The notes beneath the pieces are model-generated. The model did no database searches and was not told the DNA's origin. It was given only the letters and a program-made list of their open reading frames with translations. DNA of 64,000 nucleotides from Muscardinus avellanarius (lineage: Eukaryota > Chordata > Mammalia > Rodentia > Gliridae), in NCBI GenBank assembly GCA_963383645.1, contig OY726567.1, positions 64,897,734-64,961,733 of the forward strand, read 5' to 3'. The position numbers and the translations under genes were made by a program. Shown here piece by piece: positions 11,968 through 21,638 of this stretch. Positions within the stretch are counted from its first letter, which is position 1, and every line of letters starts with the position of its first letter.

Positions 11968-14900
11968 TCAGTCAAAGGGCGGGCTGGCTAGAGTGGGGTA
12001 GGGCAGCAGTTTGTCTGGCCCTCGAGAAACCCAACTTGAGTCCAGGGTCTCATCTGCTTCGAAGCCGAAGTCTTCCTCGACCTTAATCTGGGGAGATAAG
12101 GAACAGCGTAGTGGGCTTGGGAAGCCAGAAGGTCCCTGTTGGCCTCCGGGGTGCTGCTTCCCCAGACAGCCGACTTCCTTGTGCTCTCCCGGGGTTCTGG
12201 GCCCGAGCATGCTTCAGCTTGTCTTCAGTCACTTCTCTCTCCAGGTCTGCTTCCTTCGAGCCCTTGCCCAACTTTATACAGCTCCACCTGACCAACCCCA
12301 GGCCTCCAACCCTCCCTGCGCCATTGCCTTTCTCCAGCTCTCCCCAGCCCTGGGCCCCTCACAGCTCAGGAGCCTGGCCACACTTCGGCTCCAACCCCTA
12401 GACCCCCTCTACCTGCATGGGGGCCAGCTCTGGGGTCAGCGCTGCTCCTGCCCGGCACCCGTCCCGAGGTGCCCGCCTCCTCTTCCGCCCACTGGTCCCC
12501 TCGCCGGGGGCCGGGCTGCTGGGTTCTGGGGGTGCAGAAGTCCTCCTGGGTGGGGACAGGCCCTCTTTCTCTGGAGGCTCATTCTCAGTGTTGCCTGGAG
12601 TGGGGGCATCTGTGCCCTGGCTGCCCTCATCCTAGTGGGGGCAGAAGGGGAAGCAGATCAAGGTTGTATCCTGGGCTTCCGCCTCCCCAGCCCACCTGGA
12701 TCCCAGCTCTCACCTCCAACACGATGGTGAACTGGCTGGCCCGGTAGTCATCCCCGTAGGAGTCCAGCACTCTCATAAGGAACCTGCGTGGACAGAGACA
12801 CCGACATTGGGACAGCTCATCTAATATCAGCACAGGCGACAGAGCCCAGGTCTCTACCTGAAGCCAAAGCTGTCTTCGACCCAGCAGAGTTGGCGCTCTG
12901 CAGCCTGAAAGGCCTGGAAGCTCAGCACTAGACCAGCCAGTGGGACCTCGGGTGAGGTGGCTTGTCTGACCCTTCCTCTCCCTCTCTGTAAATGGGAGTG
13001 ATAACTTCAACTAGGCCGATGCTGCGACAGGGCTACTCCAAGAGGGTCCTCTACTGTACTTACTGTGATGCTGGCATTTGGCAAACATTCAGTTGTGAGT
13101 TCTAATTCTTCCTAATACCCGAACGGTGGGAGAGGTGGGCACAGCACACGCCTGCTGGTGGCCTCACCACCAGCATGCTGCCTTCTCTCCTAGTCTAGTC
13201 TTCCTCCTGCTTCTAGTCTTTTTGCACACTTTTGCACACTTCCTCCACATCCTGAGTGCCTGCTTTGTGCCAGGCGATGTTCCAAGTACTGAAGGTATGC
13301 TAGGGAATGACACAAAGATCCCGGGCTTCAGGGTCTGGTAGAGGAGACAGCCAGTAAATGAATCCATAAGCGGGCATGGTGACGCATGCTCGTAATCCTA
13401 GGCTGAGACAAGGAGATCACAGACTCGTGGCCAGCCTCAGTACCTCAGCAAGGGCCTCTGCAACTTAGACCCTGCTTCAAAATCAGAAATAAAATAGGGC
13501 TGGAGATATATCTCAGAGATAGAGGGTTCTGCCTCTAGTGCCACCAATCAATCAATCAACTGATCATTCAGTCATTCAATCAACAAAATCTTATAGGTCA
13601 AGAAGCATGAAGAAAATGGACCAAGTCTGGATTAGAACTCAAAAGGGATGGTGCAGAAGTTGTGGCAGGAGGAGCAGGAAGTGTCAACTGAGGAGGGAGG
13701 GCCTGGTATGTTCTACGTAGAGCAATCTGACACACTGAGGCAGCGCCTCATTGATTGCTGAGAGGATGTTCACTTACTGAGTCGGTCCAGCGTCCCAGGG
13801 CAAACGGTATCTCTTGTGTGTGTATGGGGATACTGGGCTATACCCCCAGCCCTTTTTATTGTTTTGAATCAGGGTCTTGCTAGGTTGCTGAGGCTGGCTT
13901 CAAACTTGCAATCCTCCTGTCTCAGCCTCCCAAGTACTGGGATTAAAGGCCTGTACCACCATGCCTGGCTGTCTTATATTTTAAAAAGACTGACCATCCC
14001 ATAGACGGGGTCTGGGGTAAAGCATGAGCACTTGGGTTTGCAGTAGGATCCCAGGTGGCAGGGCACTGATGCTGCTGACCCAGGACCCACACTTAGAGGA
14101 CCAAGGTGCTGTGCTCCAGGTAAACAGCTGAGGGCGTAGTCACCCTGACTCGTCCCTGCTGAATTATCCAGGGAAGTTCAGCTTGTGGAGACACCTCAAC
14201 CTTCTGTTCTTCTATCCATAAAGGCCACCAACTCCTTTTATAAATTCTCTCAATTGTATTGTAAAATAAAATCTCGGCTGAAAGTATAAATAAGGGAAAA
14301 CGGGGGTCACCAGCTACAGTGATTAGAGACTGGGGGATAAGGGAGAGGCCGACAGTGATCTAGGCGCAAGACCACCGCCCCGGGGTGGTGGCAGTGGAGG
14401 TGCAAGAGGATGCGGTATTCCAAGGGTGGAGGTAACAGGACTTACCAGGGATCAGACCTGGGTTGAGGGAAGGAGGAGAGCGCCTCAAGTCGGGAGGGCG
14501 CGCACTCACTGACTCGGAGCGCATGTGGGCAGAAGGTCAGCGTTAGTCTCAGGTATTGGATAACTGGAGTCACAGTCCATCAGGCAGTTAATAAGGGCAC
14601 TGGAGAGGCCAGAGGAGACGTGTACACACGGTCCACCTGCGTCAGCATTTTGGTGGCTTCCAAGACCAAGGATTTTTTTTTTTGGGGGGGGTGGGGTGGT
14701 ACTGGGGGTGGAACCCAGGGGCTTTTTTTTTTTTTTTTTTTTAACCTCTGGGCTATTCTTCCAGACCTATTTTTTATACTTTATTTGGAAACAGGGTCTT
14801 ACTAAGTTGCTGAGAGCCTAAGTAGCTGAGGCTGGCTTCAAACCTGTGAGATCCTGTCTCAGCCTCCCAAGCGCGGGGATTACAAGCGTGCACCACCACG

Positions 14901-17900
14901 CCCGGCTCAGGGATGATCATTAGCTAGGAATGGCGAGCCTCTAGCAGAGCACTCTGCGGGATGGGAATGTCCTGAACCTGTGCTCTGTGCTGTGGCGGCT
15001 GTTGGCCGCTTGTGGTCACTGAGCACTTGGCGTGGGCAAGAATGACCAAAACCCGAGTTTTTCATTTCAGTTCTTGTTATTATTATTATTGGTGTGTGTG
15101 TGGAAGGCGGGTTGAACCCAAGGGCATTCTACCACTGAGCAACACCCCTAGCTCTTTATTTTCATTTCTTCATGTTTGTATACTGGGGGCATTCTACCTT
15201 AGAGTTATACCCCCAGCCCCAGTTTTTTATTCTTTATTTTGAAACAGGGTCTCACTAAGTTGCAGAGGGCCTCACTAAGTTACTGAGGTTGGTCATGAAC
15301 CTGTGATCCTCCTGTCTCGGCCTCTCAAGTACTGGATTACAGGTGTGTGCCACCAAACCTGGCTTTTATTTCTTAATTTGAAACAGGGTCTCACTAAGTT
15401 GTGGAGGGCCTCGCTAAGTTTCTGAAGCTAGCTTTGAACCTTCATAGGTTCAAAGATTCAGATTACCTGAATCCTCCTATCTCAGCCTCCCAATTGCTGG
15501 GATTACAAGTGTGTGCCACCGTGCCCAACTTATTTTTAATTTTGAAACAGGGTCTCACTAGGTTCCCAAGAGTCTCACTACTTGCTGAGGCTGTCCTTGA
15601 ACCTGCAGTTCTCCTGTCTCAACCTCCTAAATACTGATATTACAGGCACATGCCACTACACCCTGCTAATTTCAATTATTTTTAAGTAACTTAAAGTCAC
15701 CCCCTGTGGCTACTGAGCACACGAAATGTAGCATGAACCACTTAGGAATTAAAATTTGTTTCATTTTAGCCAGGCTTGGTGGTGCACGCTTGTAATCCCA
15801 GCATTTGGGAGGCTGAGACCAAAGGATTGTGGTTCGCTGACAGTCTCAGCTACTTAGTGAGGCCCTCTGCAACTCAGTGAGACCCGGTTTCAAAATAAAG
15901 AATAAAACATTGGGCAGGGGGTGTAGCTCAGAGGTCGAATGCCCCTGGGTTCCATCCCCAAACCCGCAAAAAAAAAAAAAAAAAAAAAAATGGTTTCATT
16001 TTAAAGAGTAAAATTTGCTTAGTGTAGTGGTACACACTTGTAATCCCAGCATTTGGGAGGCTGAGACAGGAGGATCACGGTTTGCAGACAGCCCTGGCTC
16101 CATTACTGTCAGGTAATTATATTTAAGCAAAGTCACTACCTGTGGTTGGCAGGTTGAGGGCCTGGGACCATGAATTTGAACCTGCAAAGGCAGCCAAATA
16201 TAAGGGGCCAGGGGACAGACGACACCAGCTGCTGGGTGACCAGGATGCCAGGGAGTGCTCCAAGGCAGAGTGGATACGGTGGCCAGTCAAGCCAGCCAAG
16301 GCTGACGTGAGAGCTGACCTGGCCTGGTGGAGCCCTTTTACACAGCCTGTTCCCCTTGTGCTGGAACACAGTGGGTGGCAGGTCAGCCTCAAATCTGGGG
16401 CAGCCGGATGCAGAGCTCCCACCCATCCTGGTCACGGGGATACGAAGCGCACTGCAGGAGGCTCTGAGCTGAGCATGTCACCCGGTGCTCCAGCTTAACC
16501 CTCATAATAGCCTTAAGACACCGGCATTACCCGTAGATAATGAGAAAATGAAGTTCAGAGAGGGAAAACCGCATGCTCCGAGTCACACAGCAAACAAGAG
16601 CCTGTGCCCCTGCTATCCTGTCCTCCGCTCACATGGAATACCACTCTCCCAGCCCCTGCCCAGCCTAAAGTCCATTCTTCCCCCAAGGCCCAGTTCCACT
16701 CTTCCCCCTGTCTGTTCAGCCCCAGCCCTCCAGCCTCTTGTCCTCATGCCCCTGTCCTTGTGGCCTGTGAGGCTGGGATGGATGGGGTAGATGGCAGGGA
16801 GATGAGGGGAGAGAGAAACAGCTGGGAGCAGAGCCTCCGGGCCCAGAGTGGGTGCAGAAGGGGTTACCTGCGCTCCTGCTGAAGTCTGCGAGTTATCCTA
16901 TGCACCTGATGAAGCCTGTTCAAGACCCGCTCGTTCACCTGCAAGGAAGCAGAAGAAAGCACAGGTCAACCGGATTCCATTAATTCTCTGTTCACTTTAT
17001 TCGACATATTTGATGGAGCACCTTCTATATATATACTAGAAGGTATTCCAGAGCCTAAGGCCCCACCTTACCCTCTCCTTCCATCTTCCCCCTCAACCCT
17101 CCAAGCATGCTGGCCTCCATGCGGATGCCTGAGTTCCCTGAGCACACTCCCTGGGGCTTTCAGCACACCATTGTGTCTAGTATACAAAGGTATACTAGAG
17201 TTCTAACCCCCAGTACCTCGGAATTTAAGCATATTGTATTTGGAGACAGGATCACTAAATTAAAATGTGATCATTGGGTGGGCCCTTGACCCTGTCTTTA
17301 AAAGAAGGTGATACTGGCCGGGCACGGTGGTGCACGCTTGTAATCCCCGCGCTTGGGAGGCTGAGACAGGAGGATTGCACGGGTTCGAAGCCAGCCTCAG
17401 CTACTTAGTGAGGCTTTCAGCAACTTAGTGAGACCCTGTTTCCAAATAAAATATATATTAAAAAAAGGTCTGGGAGCTGGGAGTATAGCCCAGAGGTAGA
17501 AAGCCTCTGGGTTCCACCCCCAGTACCACCAAAAAAAAAAAAAAAGAAAGAAAAAAAAAGGTGATACTGAGACACAGACACACACATAGAGAAGCCAGGT
17601 GGAAATAAAGTCAGAGATAGGGAGGATGGTTCTACACACCAAAGAATACTGAAGATTACTGGCAACATCAGAAGCTAAGAGGTAGTGTGAAACAGTCAAC
17701 ACTGCAGCCTCAGAGGAACAGCCCTGTCAGCACCTTGAGCTCAGATTTCTACCCTCTAAACTGTCAGTGAAGATCTGCTGCTGAGCCAGTACTTGTTTGT
17801 GGTACTTTGCTGCAGCCCAAGAAAACCTGATAGGATCATCTTTAGAATCTTTCAAACATCCACACCTGACCCCATTCCCTTCCATTTAAAACCCTTCCAT

Positions 17901-19623
17901 GGCCAGGCGTGGTGGTGCACGCTTGTAATCCCAGCATTCGGGAGGCTGAGACAGGAGGATCGCGGTTCGCGGACAGCCTCAGCTACTTAGTGAGGCCCTC
18001 TGCAACTCAGTGAGACCCAGTTTCAAAATGAAGAATAAAAAATAGGGCAGGGGTGTAGCTCAGAAGTCGAATGCTCCTGGGTTCTATCCCCAGACCCGCC
18101 AAAAAAACAAAACAAAACAAAACCCTCCCCCTCATTCTCAAGAAAGAATAAAAAAGTTGCAAACTTCTTGCCCTGGTGTCCCTGATCTGCAATGGATGGT
18201 CTGGGTCCTCATTCTTACAAGGCAAACTCAATGATCTAGCCAGGGAATCTGAGCATGGGGCAGGACCAGGAGATGGAGGGGAGAAAGAAGATCCAAGGAA
18301 GATTCAGGAGCAAAGAGTGTCTTGTGTCATGCTCTCGTGAAGAGTCTGCCTTTGGCCTGTGGTCAGTGAGGTGCAGGAAAGAAACCTCAGACATCAGAGA
18401 GCTCAGCTGGGTGGCAGGGAAGTTTCTGGAGATGACTCTCCAGATGCCCGGCACAGACACATAAGGGGTGCTGAATAAATGGTGAATAAACAAGTGAAAG
18501 CTTTGTTCAGTTGGTGCAGTGCTGCACAACTGTAATCCTGATACTCAGAGGCTGAGACGGGAAGATCACAGGTTCCAGGCCAGCCTCAACAACTTTAGCG
18601 AAGGCCTGTTTCAAAAAAATTAAAAAAAAAAAAAAAGTAAAACGGGCTAGGGAAGGAGAGTGACTCAGGGGTAGGATGCCCCTGGTTTAATCCTTATCAC
18701 CAAAAAATATAAATTTTTTTTTAAAACGAGCTTCATTTAGCTAGCCGAGAGTAGAAGTCATGTGGACAGGTGGAGACTGGGAAAGGGTAGTAAGTTAGGT
18801 GGTGGACCCCAAAACAGGGGAATCCGCACTCACCTACCTGCTCGATCTCCCGGCAACGCCGACCTAGTGCCTGGTACTTTCTACGATTTAGTTCCCGCTG
18901 GCGCCTCCGCCGACCACGGGCTGCCTCTTCCTCTTCATCCCGCTCCCGGAGCCCTGAGCTGCCCAGACCACCAGACACAAACTCCACTTCTGTCTCTAGC
19001 TCACTCTCGAGGATGTGGCCACCAAACAGCGGAGGCAAGGCCAACTCTGAGCCTGGTGGTGCTGAGAACTCCTCAAAGCCCACAGCGGCCATGGTCCTGT
19101 AGGGTAAAGGGATCTCAGAGACTTGGATCCCTGCTCTCCAGACCCTCCTCCCTTTTCCCTCAGAACCAGAGGTCGGGGGCCCATCCTCTCCTCCCTCAGA
19201 ACCAGAGGTCCAGACCCCAGCCCTCCTCCCTCAGACCCAGGGATCCAGACCCCAGCCCTCCTCCCTCAGACCCAGGGGGCCAGGTCCCAGCCCTCCTCCC
19301 TCAGACCCAGGGATCCAGACCCCAGCCCTCCTCCCTCAGACCCAGGGATCCAGACCCCAGCCCTCCTCCTTCAGACCCAAGGATCCAGACCTTGGTTCTC
19401 CTCCCCCAGACCCGGGGGTCCCGGCCCTAAACTCCTGATCTTTCAAACTTGGACTCAGGAGAGACCCCTAACCCTCTCACAGAATGCTCGAGCGCAGACC
19501 CCGGCCCCCCAGAGGGTGGCACTAACTACGGTCCCCATCAGCCCTCCGGGCACAAGTGCAGATGGTGGCATTCGCGTTTCTCAAAGGCTCTGCCACTCAC
19601 CCCTCTCTCTGCTCCAGTTCCAT
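11968..19623 (-). CDS. TFPT: TCF3 fusion partner, INO80 complex subunit F, 6 coding exons
   Basis: Coding exons on the minus strand: 19601-19623, 18838-19096, 16868-16938, 12714-12783, 12413-12631 and 11968-12087 (762 bp, 253 aa, equal to human). The start MELEQREGT lies in a separate 23-bp exon and joins in phase to [14 protein letters not shown]. Exon 2 holds an acidic stretch and a basic run ([10 protein letters not shown]). Exons 2-4 form a predicted coiled coil ([17 protein letters not shown] onward, then [20 protein letters not shown]). Exon 5 is proline/glutamate-rich with a nuclear-localisation-like GRKRRR. The C-terminus is [22 protein letters not shown] is a nuclear subunit of the INO80 chromatin remodeller and was found as a fusion partner of E2A/TCF3 in leukaemia. 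It is head-to-head with PRPF31 and tail-to-tail with NDUFA3. An internal start at M10 (19092) is possible. Confidence 0.96.
13240..13370 (-). mobile_element. Old L2/MIR-like fragment
   Basis: In TFPT intron 3. The text TGAGTGCCTGCTTTGTGCCAGG, then a run like AAAGATCCCGGGCTTCAGGG and GGAGACAGCCAGTAAATGAA, resembles the 3' part of L2-type repeats. Divergent, so only a family-level call. Confidence 0.5.
13370..16115. repeat. SINE cluster in TFPT intron 3
   Basis: Copies at about 13370-13545 (+), 13830-13968 (-), 14680-14907 (-), 15080-15530 (several, -), 15535-15665 (-), 15770-15990 (+, long A tail) and a 3'-variant copy at 16022-16109 (+) ending GGCTCCATTACT. Unique sequence at 13990-14640 shows no recognisable exon. 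Confidence 0.85.
16495..16615 (-). mobile_element. MIR fragment
   Basis: Contains ACCCTCATAATAGCCTTAAG, GAGAAAATGAAGTTCAGAGAGG and AGTCACACAGCAAACAAGAGC, matching the reverse complement of a MIR core. Confidence 0.65.
17195..17845 (+). mobile_element. MLT1-like MaLR LTR relic interrupted by a SINE
   Basis: In TFPT intron 2. Text such as CTAACCCCCAGTACCTCGGA, TATTTGGAGACAGG, GTGGGCCCTTGACC, GCAGCCTCAGAGGAACAGCC and GTGGTACTTTGCTGCAGCCC follows the order of an MLT1-type solitary LTR. A composite SINE (17313-17560, +) is inserted in the middle. No retroviral coding sequence is present. Confidence 0.65.
17900..18720. repeat. SINEs in TFPT intron 2
   Basis: Plus-strand SINEs at about 17902-18105 and 18505-18715, separated by unique sequence without an exon signal. 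Confidence 0.8.
19140..19440. repeat. MSR1-like 35-bp minisatellite in TFPT intron 1, beside the PRPF31 promoter
   Basis: Seven to eight head-to-tail units of 35 bp; on the plus strand a unit is CAGACCCAGGGATCC + AGACCCCAGCCCTCCTCCCT. The units starting near 19231, 19301 and 19336 are almost identical. In human an MSR1 array at this same place, between TFPT and PRPF31, varies in copy number and changes PRPF31 expression. Confidence 0.9.
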
Positions 19624-20149
19624 TCCTCCGCCCGGCGTCTCAGGCCTCAGAACTTCAGCCTCAGGCGTCCCGCTTGAGCCGTGCGCAAAACTACCTGTCC
19701 CATCAGGCTCCGCGGCCCAGGAAGCGCGGGGCCTTCTGGGAGTCGTAGTTTGCTATTTCCGGCTACGTTCTCACACTCCGCGGGAATTCCGATTTAAAGG
19801 CCTCCCTTCTTCTAACTCTGCCGCCAGTCGTCCGCTAGGCGTCTGTGGTCCAGCAATCTTTATTCTTGCCTCTACACCTGGTCGCCTCGACACGGCGATT
19901 CTCCGTTAAGCAGGCCAGACCCGGGCGGACAGTGACTCACTAAGCCCTCTCCTTCCCACTGCTTACCTCGATTCCACCCGGCGGCAGGTGTTAATAAAGT
20001 TGTTGTTTTAAACGCGGCTGCAAGGTCGTGGTGACCAATCAGATCGCAGTTTTGTCTCCGCGACGGCGCGCGGGTGAGACGTCATCAGTGAGCGTCGACC
20101 GCTCTCCAAAAGCTAAGTTCGTAGAAACCGTCGTGCGACGAGCGAAGAG
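19624..20149. promoter_or_regulatory. Bidirectional TFPT/PRPF31 promoter (CpG-rich)
   Basis: CpG-rich, TATA-less interval between the TFPT start exon and the PRPF31 first exon. Two ZNF143/SBS-like sites face opposite ways: ACTACCTGTCCCATCAGGC on the plus strand at about 19690-19708, and ACTACGACTCCCAGAAGGC on the minus strand at 19731-19749. A CRE-like half site (ACGTCA) lies near 20089. Head-to-head arrangement of these two genes is known in human. Confidence 0.8.
20090..20149 (+). other. PRPF31: PRPF31 non-coding first exon (3' boundary)
   Basis: A strong donor (AAGAG followed by GTGAGTGT) ends this exon at 20149; it would splice to the acceptor before 21631, eight bases ahead of the ATG. 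The 5' limit is a guess, as no start-site signal is decisive. Confidence 0.6.
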
Positions 20150-20479
20150 GTGAGTGTGATGGTGACCAGGAAGAGTGGGAGGCCAGATTTGTGGGTCTCG
20201 GGGAGGAAGTGTGCGAGGAGAAAGGCGGACTTTCGCAGGTCTGCTGCTCAGAAGTCTTATATTATTTTTCTGTGATATGGCCTTGGGGACATGTCAGGAG
20301 CAAAAATTGTTCCCTGCCCTCCTTGATGATGTCTGAGAGGCTTAATCAAGTAATTACTTAAGTAATCATAAGTGTGTGAAGCGCCTCAGGGCAGACGTGC
20401 AGGGTGTGTAACACACAGCAACCTCACATAATGCTGGAGTGGGGTGCCTGGGTCAGACAGGTGGGGTATAGAGTTAAAG

Positions 20480-20678
20480 GTTGCCGGGCTTGGTGTCGCA
20501 CGCTTGTAATCCCCACGTTTGGGAGGCTGAGACAGGAGGATTGCACAGGTTCGAAGCCAGCCTCAGCTAGTTAGTGAGGTTCTCAGCAACTAGTGAGACC
20601 CTGTTTCCAAATAAAGTATAAAAAAGGCATGGGAGTATAGCCCGGAGGTAGAAAAGCCCCTGGATTCCACCCCTAGTA

Positions 20679-20730
<52 letters not shown>

Positions 20731-21345
20731 GAAAAAGAGTTGAAGGTTGAGGTGTTTGGGCTAGTAAAGAGGGAGGCGAAGCCGGGCATGGTGAAGCATA
20801 CGGTAATACCAGTACTCAGGAGACTGAACGAAGAGGATCTCAGGTTTGAGTCCAGCCTCAGCAGTTTAGCGAGGAGCAGAGGGTGGTGGCGCATGCCTGT
20901 AATCCCAGTACTTGGAAGGCTGAGACAGTAGGATCTTAGGTTGGAGGACAGCCTGTGCAATGTAGCAAGACTCAGCAACCTAGAGAGACCCTATTTAAAA
21001 ACAAAAAAATAAGCCAGGCATGGTGGTGCAGGCTTGTAATCCCAAAACTTGGAAGGCTGAGACAGGAGGATTGCGGGTTCTCAGCCAGCCTCAGCAACTT
21101 AGTGAGGCCCTCTGCAATTTAATGAGACCCTGTTGCAAAATACAGAATAAAAATAGGGCTGGGGATAGCCCGGTACTAAAACAACCAAACAAGAAGGGTT
21201 AGGGTATAGCTCAGAGGTAGAATGTCCCTGGGTTCACCCCACAGTACAACCAGTACTGGAAATATAAATGAATTAGTTAATTGATTAATTAAAAATAGGG
21301 GTGGCTCAGAGGTAGAATGTGCTGGGTTCAGTCCCTAGTACCTTC
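20480..21345. repeat. SINE cluster and (CA)n in PRPF31 intron 1
   Basis: Plus-strand SINEs at about 20480-20680, 20778-21010 and 21012-21180, plus right-part-only fragments near 21195-21260 and 21290-21345. A (CA)n run occupies 20683-20729. Confidence 0.85.
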
Positions 21346-21638
21346 CCCTCTCCACGCACACATTTTAGGCAAAGTACTGATTGTGCCAAGACCCAGAGGT
21401 GTAGGAAGAAGTTGGTAAATCTTAGGAAGATTTAGGTTGGAAGGTGTGCTGCGTCTGTGTGGGTAGAAACTGAGAAGACACCTCCAGTGAACAGATCAAG
21501 TGAAAGCACTTGTCCTTATGGAACCTGGCATGCAGGGGTTGATAAAGAAGGACCAGAGCCTTCCAGGGGAGGACCTCCTTCTGGTAATAAAGAGGGACTC
21601 TTGTCAGAGTGCATTGTTGTTCTCCCATAGGCCTTGGG

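Noticed and set aside
12413..12631. Suspected one-base deletion at the end of TFPT exon 5
   Set aside because: On recount the segment has five consecutive Gs, the exon is 219 bp, and the frame into the last exon is intact (253 aa as in human).
20683..20729. Short regular repeats as a possible CRISPR-like array
   Set aside because: Simple (CA)n without spacers; this and similar runs are ordinary microsatellites of a mammalian genome.
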